Made by a program: the position numbers and the translations under genes. 64,000 nucleotides of DNA from an uncultured Collinsella sp. (GTDB lineage Bacteria; Actinomycetota; Coriobacteriia; Coriobacteriales; Coriobacteriaceae), in the NCBI GenBank assembly GCA_900541235.1, contig UQIW01000001.1, forward strand, positions 186,001-250,000. Direction: 5' to 3'. Below are positions 56,954 through 64,000 of this stretch, piece by piece (positions within the stretch are counted from its first letter, which is position 1; each line of letters opens with the position of its first letter). Below the pieces are notes generated by a model, which was not told the DNA's origin, did not search any database, and was given only the letters and a program-made list of their open reading frames with translations.

Positions 56954-57013
56954 GAGCAGGCATTTTATGCAGTTATACCTATCGAATCGCAAGGGGTCCT
57001 TGCACAAGTCGCC

Positions 57014-58324
57014 TTACTCGTCCAGCGCGGCGAAGGCCTGCTTCAGATCCCAAATGATGTCCTCGGCGTTCTCGGTACCGATGGAAAGACGGATCGTGGA
57101 GGACGTAATGTTCTGCTCGGCGAGCTCCTCGGCAGAGAGCTGGGAGTGCGTAGTCGTAGCCGGGTGCACGACGAGCGACTTGACGTCGGCCACGTTGGCG
57201 AGCAGCGAGAAGACCTGCAGATGATCGATGAACTTCCAAGCTGCCTCCTGGCCACCCTTAATCTCAAAGGTAAAGATCGAGGCACCACCGTTGGGGAAGT
57301 ACTTCTGATAGAGCTCGTGATCGGGGTGCTCAGACAGGCTCGGGTGGTTCACCTTGGCGACGTGGCTGTCGCCAACCAGGAACTCAACGACCTTCTTGGT
57401 GTTCTCGACATGGCGGTCGACACGCAGCGACAGGGTCTCGGTGCCCTGGAGCAAGATCCAGGCGTTAAACGGGCTGATGCAAGCGCCCTCGTCACGCAGC
57501 AGGATGGCGCGGACATAGGTCGCGAAGGCGGCAGGGCCGGCGGCCTCGGCAAACGAGACGCCATGGTAGGAGGGGTTGGGCTCGGCGATCTGCGCATACT
57601 TGCCGCTCGCCTTCCAATCGAAGTTGCCGCCATCGACAATCACACCGCCCAGCGAGGTACCGTGGCCGCCAATGAACTTAGTTGCCGAGTGAACGACGAT
57701 GTTGGCGCCATGCTCCAGCGGACGGAACAGATACGGAGTGCCGAAGGTGTTATCGACGACGACCGGCAGGCCATGCTTCTTGGCGACCTCGGAGATGGCG
57801 TCGATGTTGGGAATATCGGAGTTGGGGTTACCGAGCGTCTCGAGATAGATGACTGTGGTGTTGTCCTTGATGGCGCCCTCGACCTCGTCCAGGTTGTGGG
57901 CATCGACGAAGGTGGTCTCGACACCAAACTGGGAGAGTGTGTGCTCCAGCAGGTTGTAGGAACCGCCGTAGATGGTCTTTTGAGCCACCACGTGGTCACC
58001 GGCCTGGGCAAGAGCCTGCAGGGTATAGGTGATAGCAGCAGCACCGGAGGCGACGGCGAGACCTGCCACGCCACCCTCGAGTGCGGCGATACGGTCCTCG
58101 AAGACGCCCTGGGTGGAGTTGGTCAGACGGCCGTAGATGTTACCGGCGTCGGCAAGACCAAAGCGGTCGGCGGCGTGCTGGGAGTTGCGGAACACATAGC
58201 TCGTGGTCTGGTAGATAGGCACGGCGCGGGAGTCGGATGCAGGATCGGCACTCTCCTGGCCAACGTGAAGCTGCAGGGTATCGAAACCAAAGGTGTGCTC
58301 GGGGTTGTTGATAAACTGGCTCAT
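57014..58324 (-). CDS. metY: O-acetylhomoserine sulfhydrylase
   Basis: A 436-residue Cys/Met-metabolism PLP enzyme that makes homocysteine from O-acetylhomoserine and sulfide. It shows FDTLQLHVGQESADPASDSRAVPIYQTTSYVF (typical OAHS start), YGRLTNSTQGVFEDRIAALEGG, VASGAAAITYTL, NPNSDIPNI, VDNTFGTPYLFRPLEHGANIVVHSATKFIGGHG (PLP lysine), and VHPATTTHSQL. Length matches OAHS sulfhydrylase rather than the shorter cystathionine synthases. ATG 58324 follows AAGGAGATC. It is preceded by a Cys-containing leader peptide gene and faces a divergent LysR regulator. Confidence 0.95.
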   Translation of the reverse strand: MSQFINNPEHTFGFDTLQLHVGQESADPASDSRAVPIYQTTSYVFRNSQHAADRFGLADAGNIYGRLTNSTQGVFEDRIAALEGGVAGLAVASGAAAITYTLQALAQAGDHVVAQKTIYGGSYNLLEHTLSQFGVETTFVDAHNLDEVEGAIKDNTTVIYLETLGNPNSDIPNIDAISEVAKKHGLPVVVDNTFGTPYLFRPLEHGANIVVHSATKFIGGHGTSLGGVIVDGGNFDWKASGKYAQIAEPNPSYHGVSFAEAAGPAAFATYVRAILLRDEGACISPFNAWILLQGTETLSLRVDRHVENTKKVVEFLVGDSHVAKVNHPSLSEHPDHELYQKYFPNGGASIFTFEIKGGQEAAWKFIDHLQVFSLLANVADVKSLVVHPATTTHSQLSAEELAEQNITSSTIRLSIGTENAEDIIWDLKQAFAALDE

Positions 58325-58385
58325 GATGATCTCCTTGATCGAACAAAAGTAAATAAAAAGAGAGAAGTAAGTCGCTGTCTCCTGA

Positions 58386-58439
58386 TCACGCCGACGGGCG
58401 CAAACAGGAGCCCGGCATTCGTCTTGGTAAGCAATTCAT
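58386..58439 (-). CDS. 17-residue leader peptide of metY
   Basis: The metY leader contains an ATG with a near-perfect site (AAAGGAGG, 7-base spacer) and encodes MNCLPRRMPGSCLRPSA. Two Cys and two Met in 17 codons fit a cysteine/methionine-sensing leader peptide. After the stop, CTCCTG/CAGGAG and further pairing can form alternative hairpins before the metY start 62 bases downstream. Cys-rich leader peptides controlling sulfur genes are known in Actinobacteria. The attenuation mechanism is inferred. Confidence 0.7.
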   Translation of the reverse strand: MNCLPRRMPGSCLRPSA

Positions 58440-58558
58440 ATGCGGGCCTCCTTTCGCATCCCGGTTCTGTGGTTGGTTTAATTACCTACCGCCTTTGTGT
58501 GTTTTGAATAGTACGAGCATTGTTTCGCTCGGTCAATCACTTAAAAGCGCTAACCTGT

Positions 58559-58575
58559 TATCGGTTTTATAGATA
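58559..58575. promoter_or_regulatory. Candidate LysR-type binding site
   Basis: TATCGGTTTTATAGATA is an imperfect dyad with the T-N11-A pattern of LysR-type regulators, located between metY and the divergent LysR gene, about 20 bases upstream of the regulator start. Confidence 0.45.
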
Positions 58576-58596
58576 GTAATCGAAAGGATGGCGTCG

Positions 58597-59499
58597 ATGA
58601 CCCTTCAGCAGCTTCGTTTTCTGATTGCCGTGGCAGAGTCCGGCTCAATTAACGCCGCAGCTCAGCGCCTCTATACCGCTCAGTCCAACATCTCAAACGC
58701 CGTCAAAAGCCTGGAACAGGAGCTCCACCTGGAGATCTTTACGCGCTCCAGCCGCGGCGTCACGCTCACCAACGACGGCACCGAGCTTTTGGGCTATGCG
58801 CGCCAGGTCGTAGAGCAGGCCGACATGCTCGAGGCGCGCTACGAGGACGGCGGCACCCCGCAAGCCCGCCTCGCCATCTCCGCCCAGCACTACGCCTTTT
58901 CGGTCGAGGCCTTTGTCAACGTGGTCGAGCGCTGCCGCGACAGCAAGTTCGAGTTCATCATGCGCGAGACCACCACATCGCAGATCATCGATGACGTCCG
59001 CGCGTTTCGCAGCGACATCGGCATCCTCTATCTGGACGACTTTAACGTCCGCGTTCTGCAGAAGGCTTTTGCCGATGCGCGCGCGAGCTTCCATCCCCTA
59101 TTCGACGCGACGGTCCACGTCTTCGTTAGCGAGCGCCACCCGCTTGCCCGCCGCCCGCAGCTGTCCCTTGCCGACCTCACACCATATACGCGCTACAGCT
59201 TTGAGCAAGGCACCTCGAACTCCTTCTATTACGCCGAGGAACCTTTTAGCTATATCCCTTGCGACCGCAACATACGAATCTCGGACCGCGGAACACTTAC
59301 TAACTTACTTATCACGTCGAACGGTTACACCCTGTCGACCGGTGTCCTCTCCAATGAAATGCAATGGGGTATGGCATCGATCCCGTTAGCAGACGCCCCA
59401 ACGATGCACATAGGCTACATCATGCATAACGATCGCAAGCCCTCTCCCCTCTTGCAGCAATACCTCGACGAGCTCAACCGCATCATCCATGCCAACTAA
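58597..59499 (+). CDS. LysR-family transcriptional regulator
   Basis: A 300-residue LTTR. The N-terminal winged helix is TLQQLRFLIAVAESGSINAAAQRLYTAQSNISNAVKSLEQELHLEIFTRSSRGVTLTNDG; the ligand domain follows from about residue 90. It diverges from metY with a shared promoter region, so it probably controls sulfur amino acid synthesis in a CysB/MetR-like fashion. I chose ATG 58597 because AAAGG lies 8 bases upstream of it, whereas it abuts the ATG at 58588. Confidence 0.9.
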   Translation: MTLQQLRFLIAVAESGSINAAAQRLYTAQSNISNAVKSLEQELHLEIFTRSSRGVTLTNDGTELLGYARQVVEQADMLEARYEDGGTPQARLAISAQHYAFSVEAFVNVVERCRDSKFEFIMRETTTSQIIDDVRAFRSDIGILYLDDFNVRVLQKAFADARASFHPLFDATVHVFVSERHPLARRPQLSLADLTPYTRYSFEQGTSNSFYYAEEPFSYIPCDRNIRISDRGTLTNLLITSNGYTLSTGVLSNEMQWGMASIPLADAPTMHIGYIMHNDRKPSPLLQQYLDELNRIIHAN

Positions 59500-59598
59500 C
59501 TGTCGGAAGACGGGGTAGAAATCGTAGATTGCTAGCCCCCGGCGGGCATGGCGCTACAATGGTCACTCACACGAAACGTACCCAACGAAAGGAAGCCC

Positions 59599-60084
59599 GT
59601 GAAGGTCATCATCTATACCGACGGCTCGGCCCGATCAAATCCGGGACGCGGCGGCTACGGCGCCGTGCTCAAATACACCAACCCCGCCGGCAAGACCTTT
59701 ACCTCCGAGCTTTCGCGCGGCTACGCCAAGACCACCAACAACCGCATGGAGCTCATGGCCGTTATCGTGGCGCTCGAGGCACTTAACCGCCCCTGCGAGG
59801 TCGAGGTCCATTCCGATTCGCAGTACGTCGTCAACGCCTTTAACAAGCACTGGATCGACGGCTGGAAAAAGCGCGGATGGAAAACCGCCAACAAGCAGCC
59901 CGTCAAGAACCGCGACCTGTGGGAGCGCCTACTCACTGCCAAAAGCAAGCACAAGGTTGAGTTCATCTGGGTTAAGGGTCACGCCGGTCACGAGCTCAAC
60001 GAACGCTGCGATGAGCTCGCCACCACGGCAGCCGACGGCAGTAACCTCGATATCGACACCGGCTTTAACGAGAGCGACCTGTAA
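59599..60084 (+). CDS. rnhA: Ribonuclease HI
   Basis: A 161-residue RNase H1 that cleaves RNA in RNA-DNA hybrids. The catalytic set is complete: IIYTDGSARSNPGRGGYGA (Asp), NNRMELMAVIVALEAL (Glu), VEVHSDSQYVVNAF (Asp), and FIWVKGHAGHELNERCDELA (His/Asp). It includes the basic KHWIDGWKKRGWKTANKQPVKNRDLW handle. The GTG at 59599 follows GAAAGGAAGCCC; a longer frame from 59548 is not conserved. Confidence 0.95.
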   Translation: MKVIIYTDGSARSNPGRGGYGAVLKYTNPAGKTFTSELSRGYAKTTNNRMELMAVIVALEALNRPCEVEVHSDSQYVVNAFNKHWIDGWKKRGWKTANKQPVKNRDLWERLLTAKSKHKVEFIWVKGHAGHELNERCDELATTAADGSNLDIDTGFNESDL

Positions 60085-60157
60085 CGGCGTTTTCGCGCAG
60101 CTTTATATCCCCACGCGCTACACTCATCCTGTAGACCAAACAACGCAAGGGGGACGT

Positions 60158-61264
60158 ATGCTGCGCATCGCGACCATCGGCACATCCATGATTACCGACG
60201 ACTTTATCCAGGTCGTCAACGCCAACGACCAAGCCGCGTTTGTGGGCACGCTCTCGCGCGATGCCAATCGCGGTGCTGCCTTTACCGCCGAGCGCGGTGG
60301 CGAGCGAAACTTTACTTCACTCGATGAGCTCGCGGCAGCCGCCGACGTCGACGCCGTCTATATCGGCAGCCCCAACGCACTTCACTACGAGCAGGCCCTT
60401 GCCTGCATCGCCGGTGGCAAGCACGTCATCGTCGAGAAGCCCTTCTGCGCCACCGAGGCGCAAGCGCTGGAAGTCTTCCGCGCTGCCGAGGCAGCAGGTG
60501 TCGTGGCCCTCGAGGCCATGCGTCCCCTCCACGATCCCGCCTTCCACGCCATCGAGGACGCCCTGGGTGAGATCGCCCCCATCCGCCGCGCCTCATTGCG
60601 CTTTGGAAAATATTCCTCGCGCTACAACGAGATTCTCGCGGGACGCGCCACCAATATCTTCGACTGCAATATGGCCTCGGGTTCCCTCATGGATATTGGC
60701 GTCTACACCGTCGAGCCCATGGTCGAGATTTTCGGCATGCCCTCCGGCCTTACGAGCATGACCACCCTGCTCGATCCCACCACGCGACAGCTCACGCACG
60801 GCCCCATCGACGGCTGCGGTTCCATCCTCGCCAGCTACGGCGGTGGCCGTATCTCCGTCGAGCTCGCGCACTCCAAAATTACGAATGACCTGCTGCCCTC
60901 GCAGATCGAAGGCGAGCGTGGCACTATCCAGATCGACCATCTGTCCACGCCCCGCAACGTCCGCATCGACTATCGCGGCGACGTCGTACGCGGCTCGGCG
61001 ACCGAGGCGCCGCGCGAACAGGGCGACAACGGCCGCGTGCTCGACCTGCCCAAATCGAGGAACACTATGGAATACGAACTCACAGACTTCATCACCGCCA
61101 TCGGCGGCATCGATAACGTCAAGGAAGAGATTTGGGAGACCCCGGCGGGCCGCCACGAGCTTGGCCACTACCGCGATGTCACGCTCGTCTCACTACGCAT
61201 CATGGATGCCGTGCGCCAGCAGGCCGGCATAACCTTCCCGACCGACGCAGGCAAGCAGGCATAG
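60158..61264 (+). CDS. Gfo/Idh/MocA-family oxidoreductase
   Basis: A 368-residue NAD(P)-binding oxidoreductase: LRIATIGTSMITDDFIQ at the N terminus, DAVYIGSPNALHYEQALACIAGGKHVIVEKPFCATEAQ (EKP motif), ALRPLHDP-like EAMRPLHDPAF, and GSLMDIGVYTVEPMVEIFG. It belongs to the group with trans-1,2-dihydrobenzene-1,2-diol dehydrogenase-like and glucose-fructose oxidoreductase-like proteins; the substrate is unknown. ATG 60158 follows AAGGGGGACG. The acylphosphatase gene begins 2 bases after its stop. Confidence 0.9.
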   Translation: MLRIATIGTSMITDDFIQVVNANDQAAFVGTLSRDANRGAAFTAERGGERNFTSLDELAAAADVDAVYIGSPNALHYEQALACIAGGKHVIVEKPFCATEAQALEVFRAAEAAGVVALEAMRPLHDPAFHAIEDALGEIAPIRRASLRFGKYSSRYNEILAGRATNIFDCNMASGSLMDIGVYTVEPMVEIFGMPSGLTSMTTLLDPTTRQLTHGPIDGCGSILASYGGGRISVELAHSKITNDLLPSQIEGERGTIQIDHLSTPRNVRIDYRGDVVRGSATEAPREQGDNGRVLDLPKSRNTMEYELTDFITAIGGIDNVKEEIWETPAGRHELGHYRDVTLVSLRIMDAVRQQAGITFPTDAGKQA

Positions 61265-61266
61265 CG

Positions 61267-61677
61267 ATGGGCTTCTTCGATACGTTCTTCTCCAGCGTCA
61301 CCGGCGGCAGTCGAGAGCCTCAAAAACCATCAAACGTCGAGCTCGAGCTGCGCCGCAGGCTTACTGTGCTCGCAAGCGACGAGGCCACTCAAGACACTCC
61401 CCTGCGCTATTTCCTGCGCTGGGAGGGGCAAGTCCAAGGCGTTGGTTTTCGCTTTACCAACACCAACCTCGCGCAGGCACGCTCCCTCACCGGCTGGGTG
61501 CGTAACATGGAAGACGGCTCAGTCGAGATGGAGATACAGGGAGCTCCGGCAAACATCCTATCTCATCTCGAGGCGCTTCATGCCTCCTACGAGTGCATGG
61601 GAACGCGTTTTCGCCTCGTAGACGCCCAGGCCCGAGCCCCACTTGCCAATGAAGACGGTTTCAGTCCTCATTATTAG
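61267..61677 (+). CDS. Acylphosphatase with N-terminal extension
   Basis: A 136-residue protein. Residues about 45-125 are an acylphosphatase domain: LRWEGQVQGVGFRFTNTNLAQARSLTGWVRNMEDGSVEMEIQG contains the catalytic Arg (GFR) and Asn (VRN). The enzyme hydrolyses carboxyl-phosphate bonds such as acetyl or carbamoyl phosphate. The first 40 residues (GFFDTFFSSVTGG...) are an extra segment not present in the 90-residue family, possibly a membrane-interacting tail. It is coupled to the upstream oxidoreductase (2-base gap). Confidence 0.88.
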   Translation: MGFFDTFFSSVTGGSREPQKPSNVELELRRRLTVLASDEATQDTPLRYFLRWEGQVQGVGFRFTNTNLAQARSLTGWVRNMEDGSVEMEIQGAPANILSHLEALHASYECMGTRFRLVDAQARAPLANEDGFSPHY

Positions 61678-61738
61678 TATTGTGTGCTAAATACGGTATC
61701 ATTTACCTACGACCGTTAATAGAAAAGAGGCGAGGCGC

Positions 61739-62119
61739 ATGGCGGTGCAAAGAAGGAATACCAGGCAGCGAAAGCTGGTTCTTGACGCCGTGCGCCAAAG
61801 TTATAACCATCCCACCGCCGACGAAATCTACAACGCCGTGCGCGAACAGGATGACAAGATCAGCCGCGGCACGGTCTACCGCAACCTCAATCTCTTGGCC
61901 GACGCCGGCGAGATTCTCTCCATCAAGACGCCGGGCGGAAGTCGTTTCGATCGCACCATCGAGCCGCACGCACATATCATCTGCACCTCGTGCAGCCGCG
62001 TCATCGACGTACCGCTCCCCTTCGATGCCCAGCTCGACGCCAAGGCGTCCGAGCAAATCGGCTGGCACGTCACGTCGCACTACACCATCTTCGAGGGTCT
62101 CTGCCCCGACTGCCGGTAG
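61739..62119 (+). CDS. Fur/PerR-family metalloregulator
   Basis: A 126-residue Fur-family repressor: RQRKLVLDAVRQSYNHPTADEIYNAVREQDDKISRGTVYRNLNLLADAGEI is the winged helix. PHAHIICTSCSRVIDV and GLCPDCR carry the two structural-zinc CxxC pairs; HxH residues in the hinge can bind the regulatory metal. Its short length and C-terminal CPDC end favour a PerR-like sensor, although Fur cannot be excluded. ATG 61739 follows GAGGCGAGG. The AT-rich upstream stretch (ATTATTAGTATTGTG) may be an autoregulatory box. Confidence 0.9.
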   Translation: MAVQRRNTRQRKLVLDAVRQSYNHPTADEIYNAVREQDDKISRGTVYRNLNLLADAGEILSIKTPGGSRFDRTIEPHAHIICTSCSRVIDVPLPFDAQLDAKASEQIGWHVTSHYTIFEGLCPDCR

Positions 62120-62134
62120 ATGTTTGGGGCATGC

Positions 62135-62932
62135 CTACTCGGCAAGTAGACGACGCAGTTCTTCTTCGACCGTGCGCACGTAACGGACGCGGTCGTTGAT
62201 GCCGCGCATTGTGGGGTTGCAGTTCTCCATCAGATAGGGATGGCCCACGACGTTGAGCATGTCGCGATCGTTTTCGTTATCGCCAAATGCCATCATCTCA
62301 TCGGGCGAAATACCCAAGGCACGACCGTAATCGGCAAGCGCGGAACCCTTACCCGAATCAAAGCCGATAAAGTCCGTCCATTCGGTTCCCGACGTCATCA
62401 CGTCGACACGGTCGCTAAAGAGGCGCTCGAAATACTCCAGCGCCGCCGGCTGATTCACCTCGGGCGTCTGGAAGGCAATCTTAATGACGTCCTCGTCGAT
62501 GTCCTCGGGGCGGTCGACCACCGCCACATCGCAGTGGACCTCATAGCGCAAATGGTCGACGAACGCATCGTTGCCGCTCATGGTGTAGAGGTGTCCCTCA
62601 CACGAAAGGGTCACGTCGGCATGGGGATACGCAACCACGGCATTCGCGATATCCATAGCAAGGCTACGCTCCATGGAACGCTTGACAACGGCACGCCCCT
62701 CGCTCATCACTAGGGCTCCGTTTTCGCATACATAGGCGAGCTCATCGGCCACCGGGGCAAACAGGTAGCGCAAGCTCGCATATTGACGACCGCTCGCCGG
62801 CATAAACACGATGCCGCGACGATGCAGCTCGTCGATGAGCTTAAAAGCCTCGGAACGCGGCTCGCGCTCCCCCGGATGCAGCAACGTGCCGTCCAAATCG
62901 CATGCAATCAGCTTGATTCCCTCAAGACCCAT
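62135..62932 (-). CDS. Cof-type HAD-IIB phosphatase
   Basis: A 265-residue HAD-IIB protein: IKLIACDLDGTLLHPGE (motif I), FMPASGRQY (motif II), the C2 cap with HLYTMSGNDAFVDHLRYEV, SGKGSALADYGRALGI (motif III Lys) and MMAFGDNENDRDMLNVVGHPYLMENC (motif IV). It is a sugar-phosphate or related phosphatase of unknown substrate. ATG 62932 follows GGGGGAAAGC. It is the third HAD phosphatase in the window and is convergent with the Fur-family gene. Confidence 0.92.
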   Translation of the reverse strand: MGLEGIKLIACDLDGTLLHPGEREPRSEAFKLIDELHRRGIVFMPASGRQYASLRYLFAPVADELAYVCENGALVMSEGRAVVKRSMERSLAMDIANAVVAYPHADVTLSCEGHLYTMSGNDAFVDHLRYEVHCDVAVVDRPEDIDEDVIKIAFQTPEVNQPAALEYFERLFSDRVDVMTSGTEWTDFIGFDSGKGSALADYGRALGISPDEMMAFGDNENDRDMLNVVGHPYLMENCNPTMRGINDRVRYVRTVEEELRRLLAE

Positions 62933-62961
62933 ATGCTTTCCCCCAAAGCACCTCATCAACA

Positions 62962-63005
62962 GTAAGACGGACTTTGAATAGCTGCCTCTCAAAGTCCGTC
63001 TTACT
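62962..63005 (-). terminator. Hairpin between the UreE-like gene and the HAD gene
   Basis: Perfect 15-bp arms GTAAGACGGACTTTG and CAAAGTCCGTCTTAC around TGAATAGCTGCCTCT-type loop. There is no U-run after it on either strand, so it may be a processing or stabilising structure rather than a classical terminator. Confidence 0.6.
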
Positions 63006-63015
63006 CATACGCACG

Positions 63016-63594
63016 TTAACCGCGCGCCTTTTTTACGATCGTAAAGTCTGGAGCCATACTCACAACGGCATCCGCCGCACTCGACGCAAAGCGCCGGTCC
63101 GCATCGAGTTCACGGGTAACCACCGAGAGCCGAACGCCCTCGACGCCCCGGAGCATGCGGCCCAAAACAGGCTGCACCGGCGTATACATGCGCACGGTAT
63201 ACTCGTCCGAATCGCCTCGGAAAAGCGGCGCGTGCATATTGCCGATCTCCCAGCACGCATGCGCGAGCGCAATCGGGTCCATGCGGTCAACTTCGACCAA
63301 ATAAACCTCGGCACTGCGCAGGCGCACGACAACCGCCACGGGCACCATGCCCGAACGGTCGATGACAAGCACATCGCCATCGGCAAGGCAATCGCCATCG
63401 GCAGCGCCCAGCCGAATATCGACCGCACGCCCCAGCTCCGTCACGCCCACAAATGTGCGGGCATCGGCCTGGTCCCAATCGAGTAGTAGCTCATCGACCT
63501 CAAAGACACCGCCCAGCTCCCGGCGAAGCAAAAGCTCATAGGACGGGTCGTTGAGATTTCCGAGACACGCTGTCGAAACCAGATTCACAGGCAT
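63016..63594 (-). CDS. UreE-like nickel chaperone domain protein
   Basis: A 192-residue protein with an UreE-like two-domain layout: an N-terminal beta domain (VFEVDELLLDWDQADARTFVGVTELGRAVDIRLG... LADGDVLVID) and a C-terminal ferredoxin-like domain with the key motif ACWEIGNMHAPLFRGD, matching the GNxHxP nickel-ligand histidine of UreE, and VQPVLGRMLRGVEGV. The His-rich tail is absent. No urease genes are in the window, so nickel delivery to another enzyme such as hydrogenase is possible. The ATG overlaps the end of the SlyD-like gene region with GAGGACTAGGCT upstream, so the two form an operon. Confidence 0.78.
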   Translation of the reverse strand: MPVNLVSTACLGNLNDPSYELLLRRELGGVFEVDELLLDWDQADARTFVGVTELGRAVDIRLGAADGDCLADGDVLVIDRSGMVPVAVVVRLRSAEVYLVEVDRMDPIALAHACWEIGNMHAPLFRGDSDEYTVRMYTPVQPVLGRMLRGVEGVRLSVVTRELDADRRFASSAADAVVSMAPDFTIVKKARG

Positions 63595-63597
63595 AGC

Positions 63598-64000
63598 CTA
63601 GTCCTCGACCTCAACGAGCTCGATATCAAAGTTGAGGTCCTTGCCGGCCAGCTCGTGGTTGGCGTCGAGCGTCACGGCCTCGGGCGTTACGTCGATAACG
63701 ACGGCGGGGACAGGCATGCCGCTCGGCGTGGACAGGAAGAGCTTCATGCCCTTCTCGATCTGCTCGATGTTGGGAACCTGCTCGGCCGGGAAGGTAATAA
63801 CCATCTCGGGATTGTGCTCGCCGTAGGCATCGGCAGCAGGAATGTGCACGGTCTTCTTCTCGCCCACCTGCATGTCGACAACAGCGGCGTCGAAGCCCTT
63901 GATCATCTGACCGGCGCCGCAGGTGAACTCCAGCGGCTCGCCGCGATCGTAGGAGCTATCGAACTGCGAGCCGTCGTCGAGCGTGCCGCGATAATGAGTC
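63598..64000 (-). CDS. SlyD-like FKBP-type peptidyl-prolyl isomerase, partial
   Basis: The gene runs off the right edge; about 133 C-terminal residues are present. The visible part starts HYRGTLDDGSQFDSSYDRGEPLEF, continues GAGQMIKGFDAAVVDMQVGEKKTVHIPAADAYGEHNPEMV, then an insert-in-flap domain (FPAEQVPNIEQIEKGMKLFLSTPSG...VTLDANHELAGKDLNFDIELVEVED). The NHxLAGK motif and insert-in-flap domain identify the SlyD type, a folding helper that also donates nickel to hydrogenase or urease maturation. It is upstream of and coupled to the UreE-like gene, which strengthens a nickel-handling role. Confidence 0.92.
   Translation of the reverse strand, partial: THYRGTLDDGSQFDSSYDRGEPLEFTCGAGQMIKGFDAAVVDMQVGEKKTVHIPAADAYGEHNPEMVITFPAEQVPNIEQIEKGMKLFLSTPSGMPVPAVVIDVTPEAVTLDANHELAGKDLNFDIELVEVED

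Noticed and set aside
1..64000. tRNA, rRNA or CRISPR loci
   Set aside because: No cloverleaf with a GGTTCGAATCC-type arm, no rRNA-like segments and no regularly spaced repeats were found on reading both strands.

Overview
The window looks like chromosomal DNA from a gut Coriobacteriia bacterium, most likely Collinsella or a close relative. This is inferred from the GC-rich, A/T-poor third codon positions, frequent GTG/TTG starts behind strong Shine-Dalgarno sites, and the gene content: acetylase-type lysine pathway, L-lactate dehydrogenase, DUF3793-flavodoxin pair, and Fur, SlyD and UreE-like proteins. No taxonomic marker such as rRNA is present. I see no tRNA, rRNA, CRISPR array, complete insertion sequence or prophage.

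Layout. 1-5.4 kb: a lysine riboswitch leads a lysA-dapA (in-frame fusion)-dapB-dapH operon, with an M20 deacetylase-like gene diverging from it. 5.4-12.5 kb: a nucleoid-associated protein, an Mbeg1-like hydrolase, ldh, an aminotransferase and glutamine-dependent NAD synthetase. 12.6-16.9 kb: a clearly AT-richer island. It carries a compact operon of a DUF2087 protein, an MFS exporter, a B12-binding-type radical SAM enzyme (reading frame broken at a C6 tract) and a 36-residue peptide gene with a very strong ribosome binding site; it looks like an undescribed peptide-modification (RiPP-like) locus. 17-24 kb: two cell-envelope or low-complexity proteins, ettA, an SdpR/SdpI pair, tcdA and tatD. 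24.4-35.8 kb: one long catabolic operon (YfcC transporter, two amidohydrolases, FrlB/FrlC/FrlD-like enzymes with two PfkB kinases, YjbQ, BtpA/SgcQ, FGGY kinase) with a GntR/UTRA regulator and a 23-bp palindrome between regulator and operon.

35.9-47.4 kb: two HAD phosphatases, an orphan trio (unknown protein, ClpP-like protease, VirD4/TraG-like ATPase), pgi, a half-length Fe-alcohol dehydrogenase-like gene, an SOS-box-controlled Y-family polymerase with a YolD partner, a copper-box-controlled heavy-metal-binding protein, and DUF3793 plus flavodoxin. 47.4-64 kb: a polar amino acid ABC transporter, endonuclease IV, an oxidoreductase flanked by 85-bp direct repeats, an aldo/keto reductase, panE-like, a secreted protein, metY with a Cys-containing leader peptide and a divergent LysR regulator, rnhA, an oxidoreductase-acylphosphatase pair, a Fur/PerR regulator, a HAD phosphatase, and a UreE-like plus SlyD-like nickel-chaperone pair cut by the right edge.

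Non-coding highlights: a repeated structured element with a cUUCGg tetraloop, covarying stems and the same genomic placement in two copies (5.38-5.57 kb and 19.57-19.71 kb); short GGGACAGGTT-type hairpin repeats; and the 85-bp hairpin direct repeats near 51.6 and 52.8 kb.
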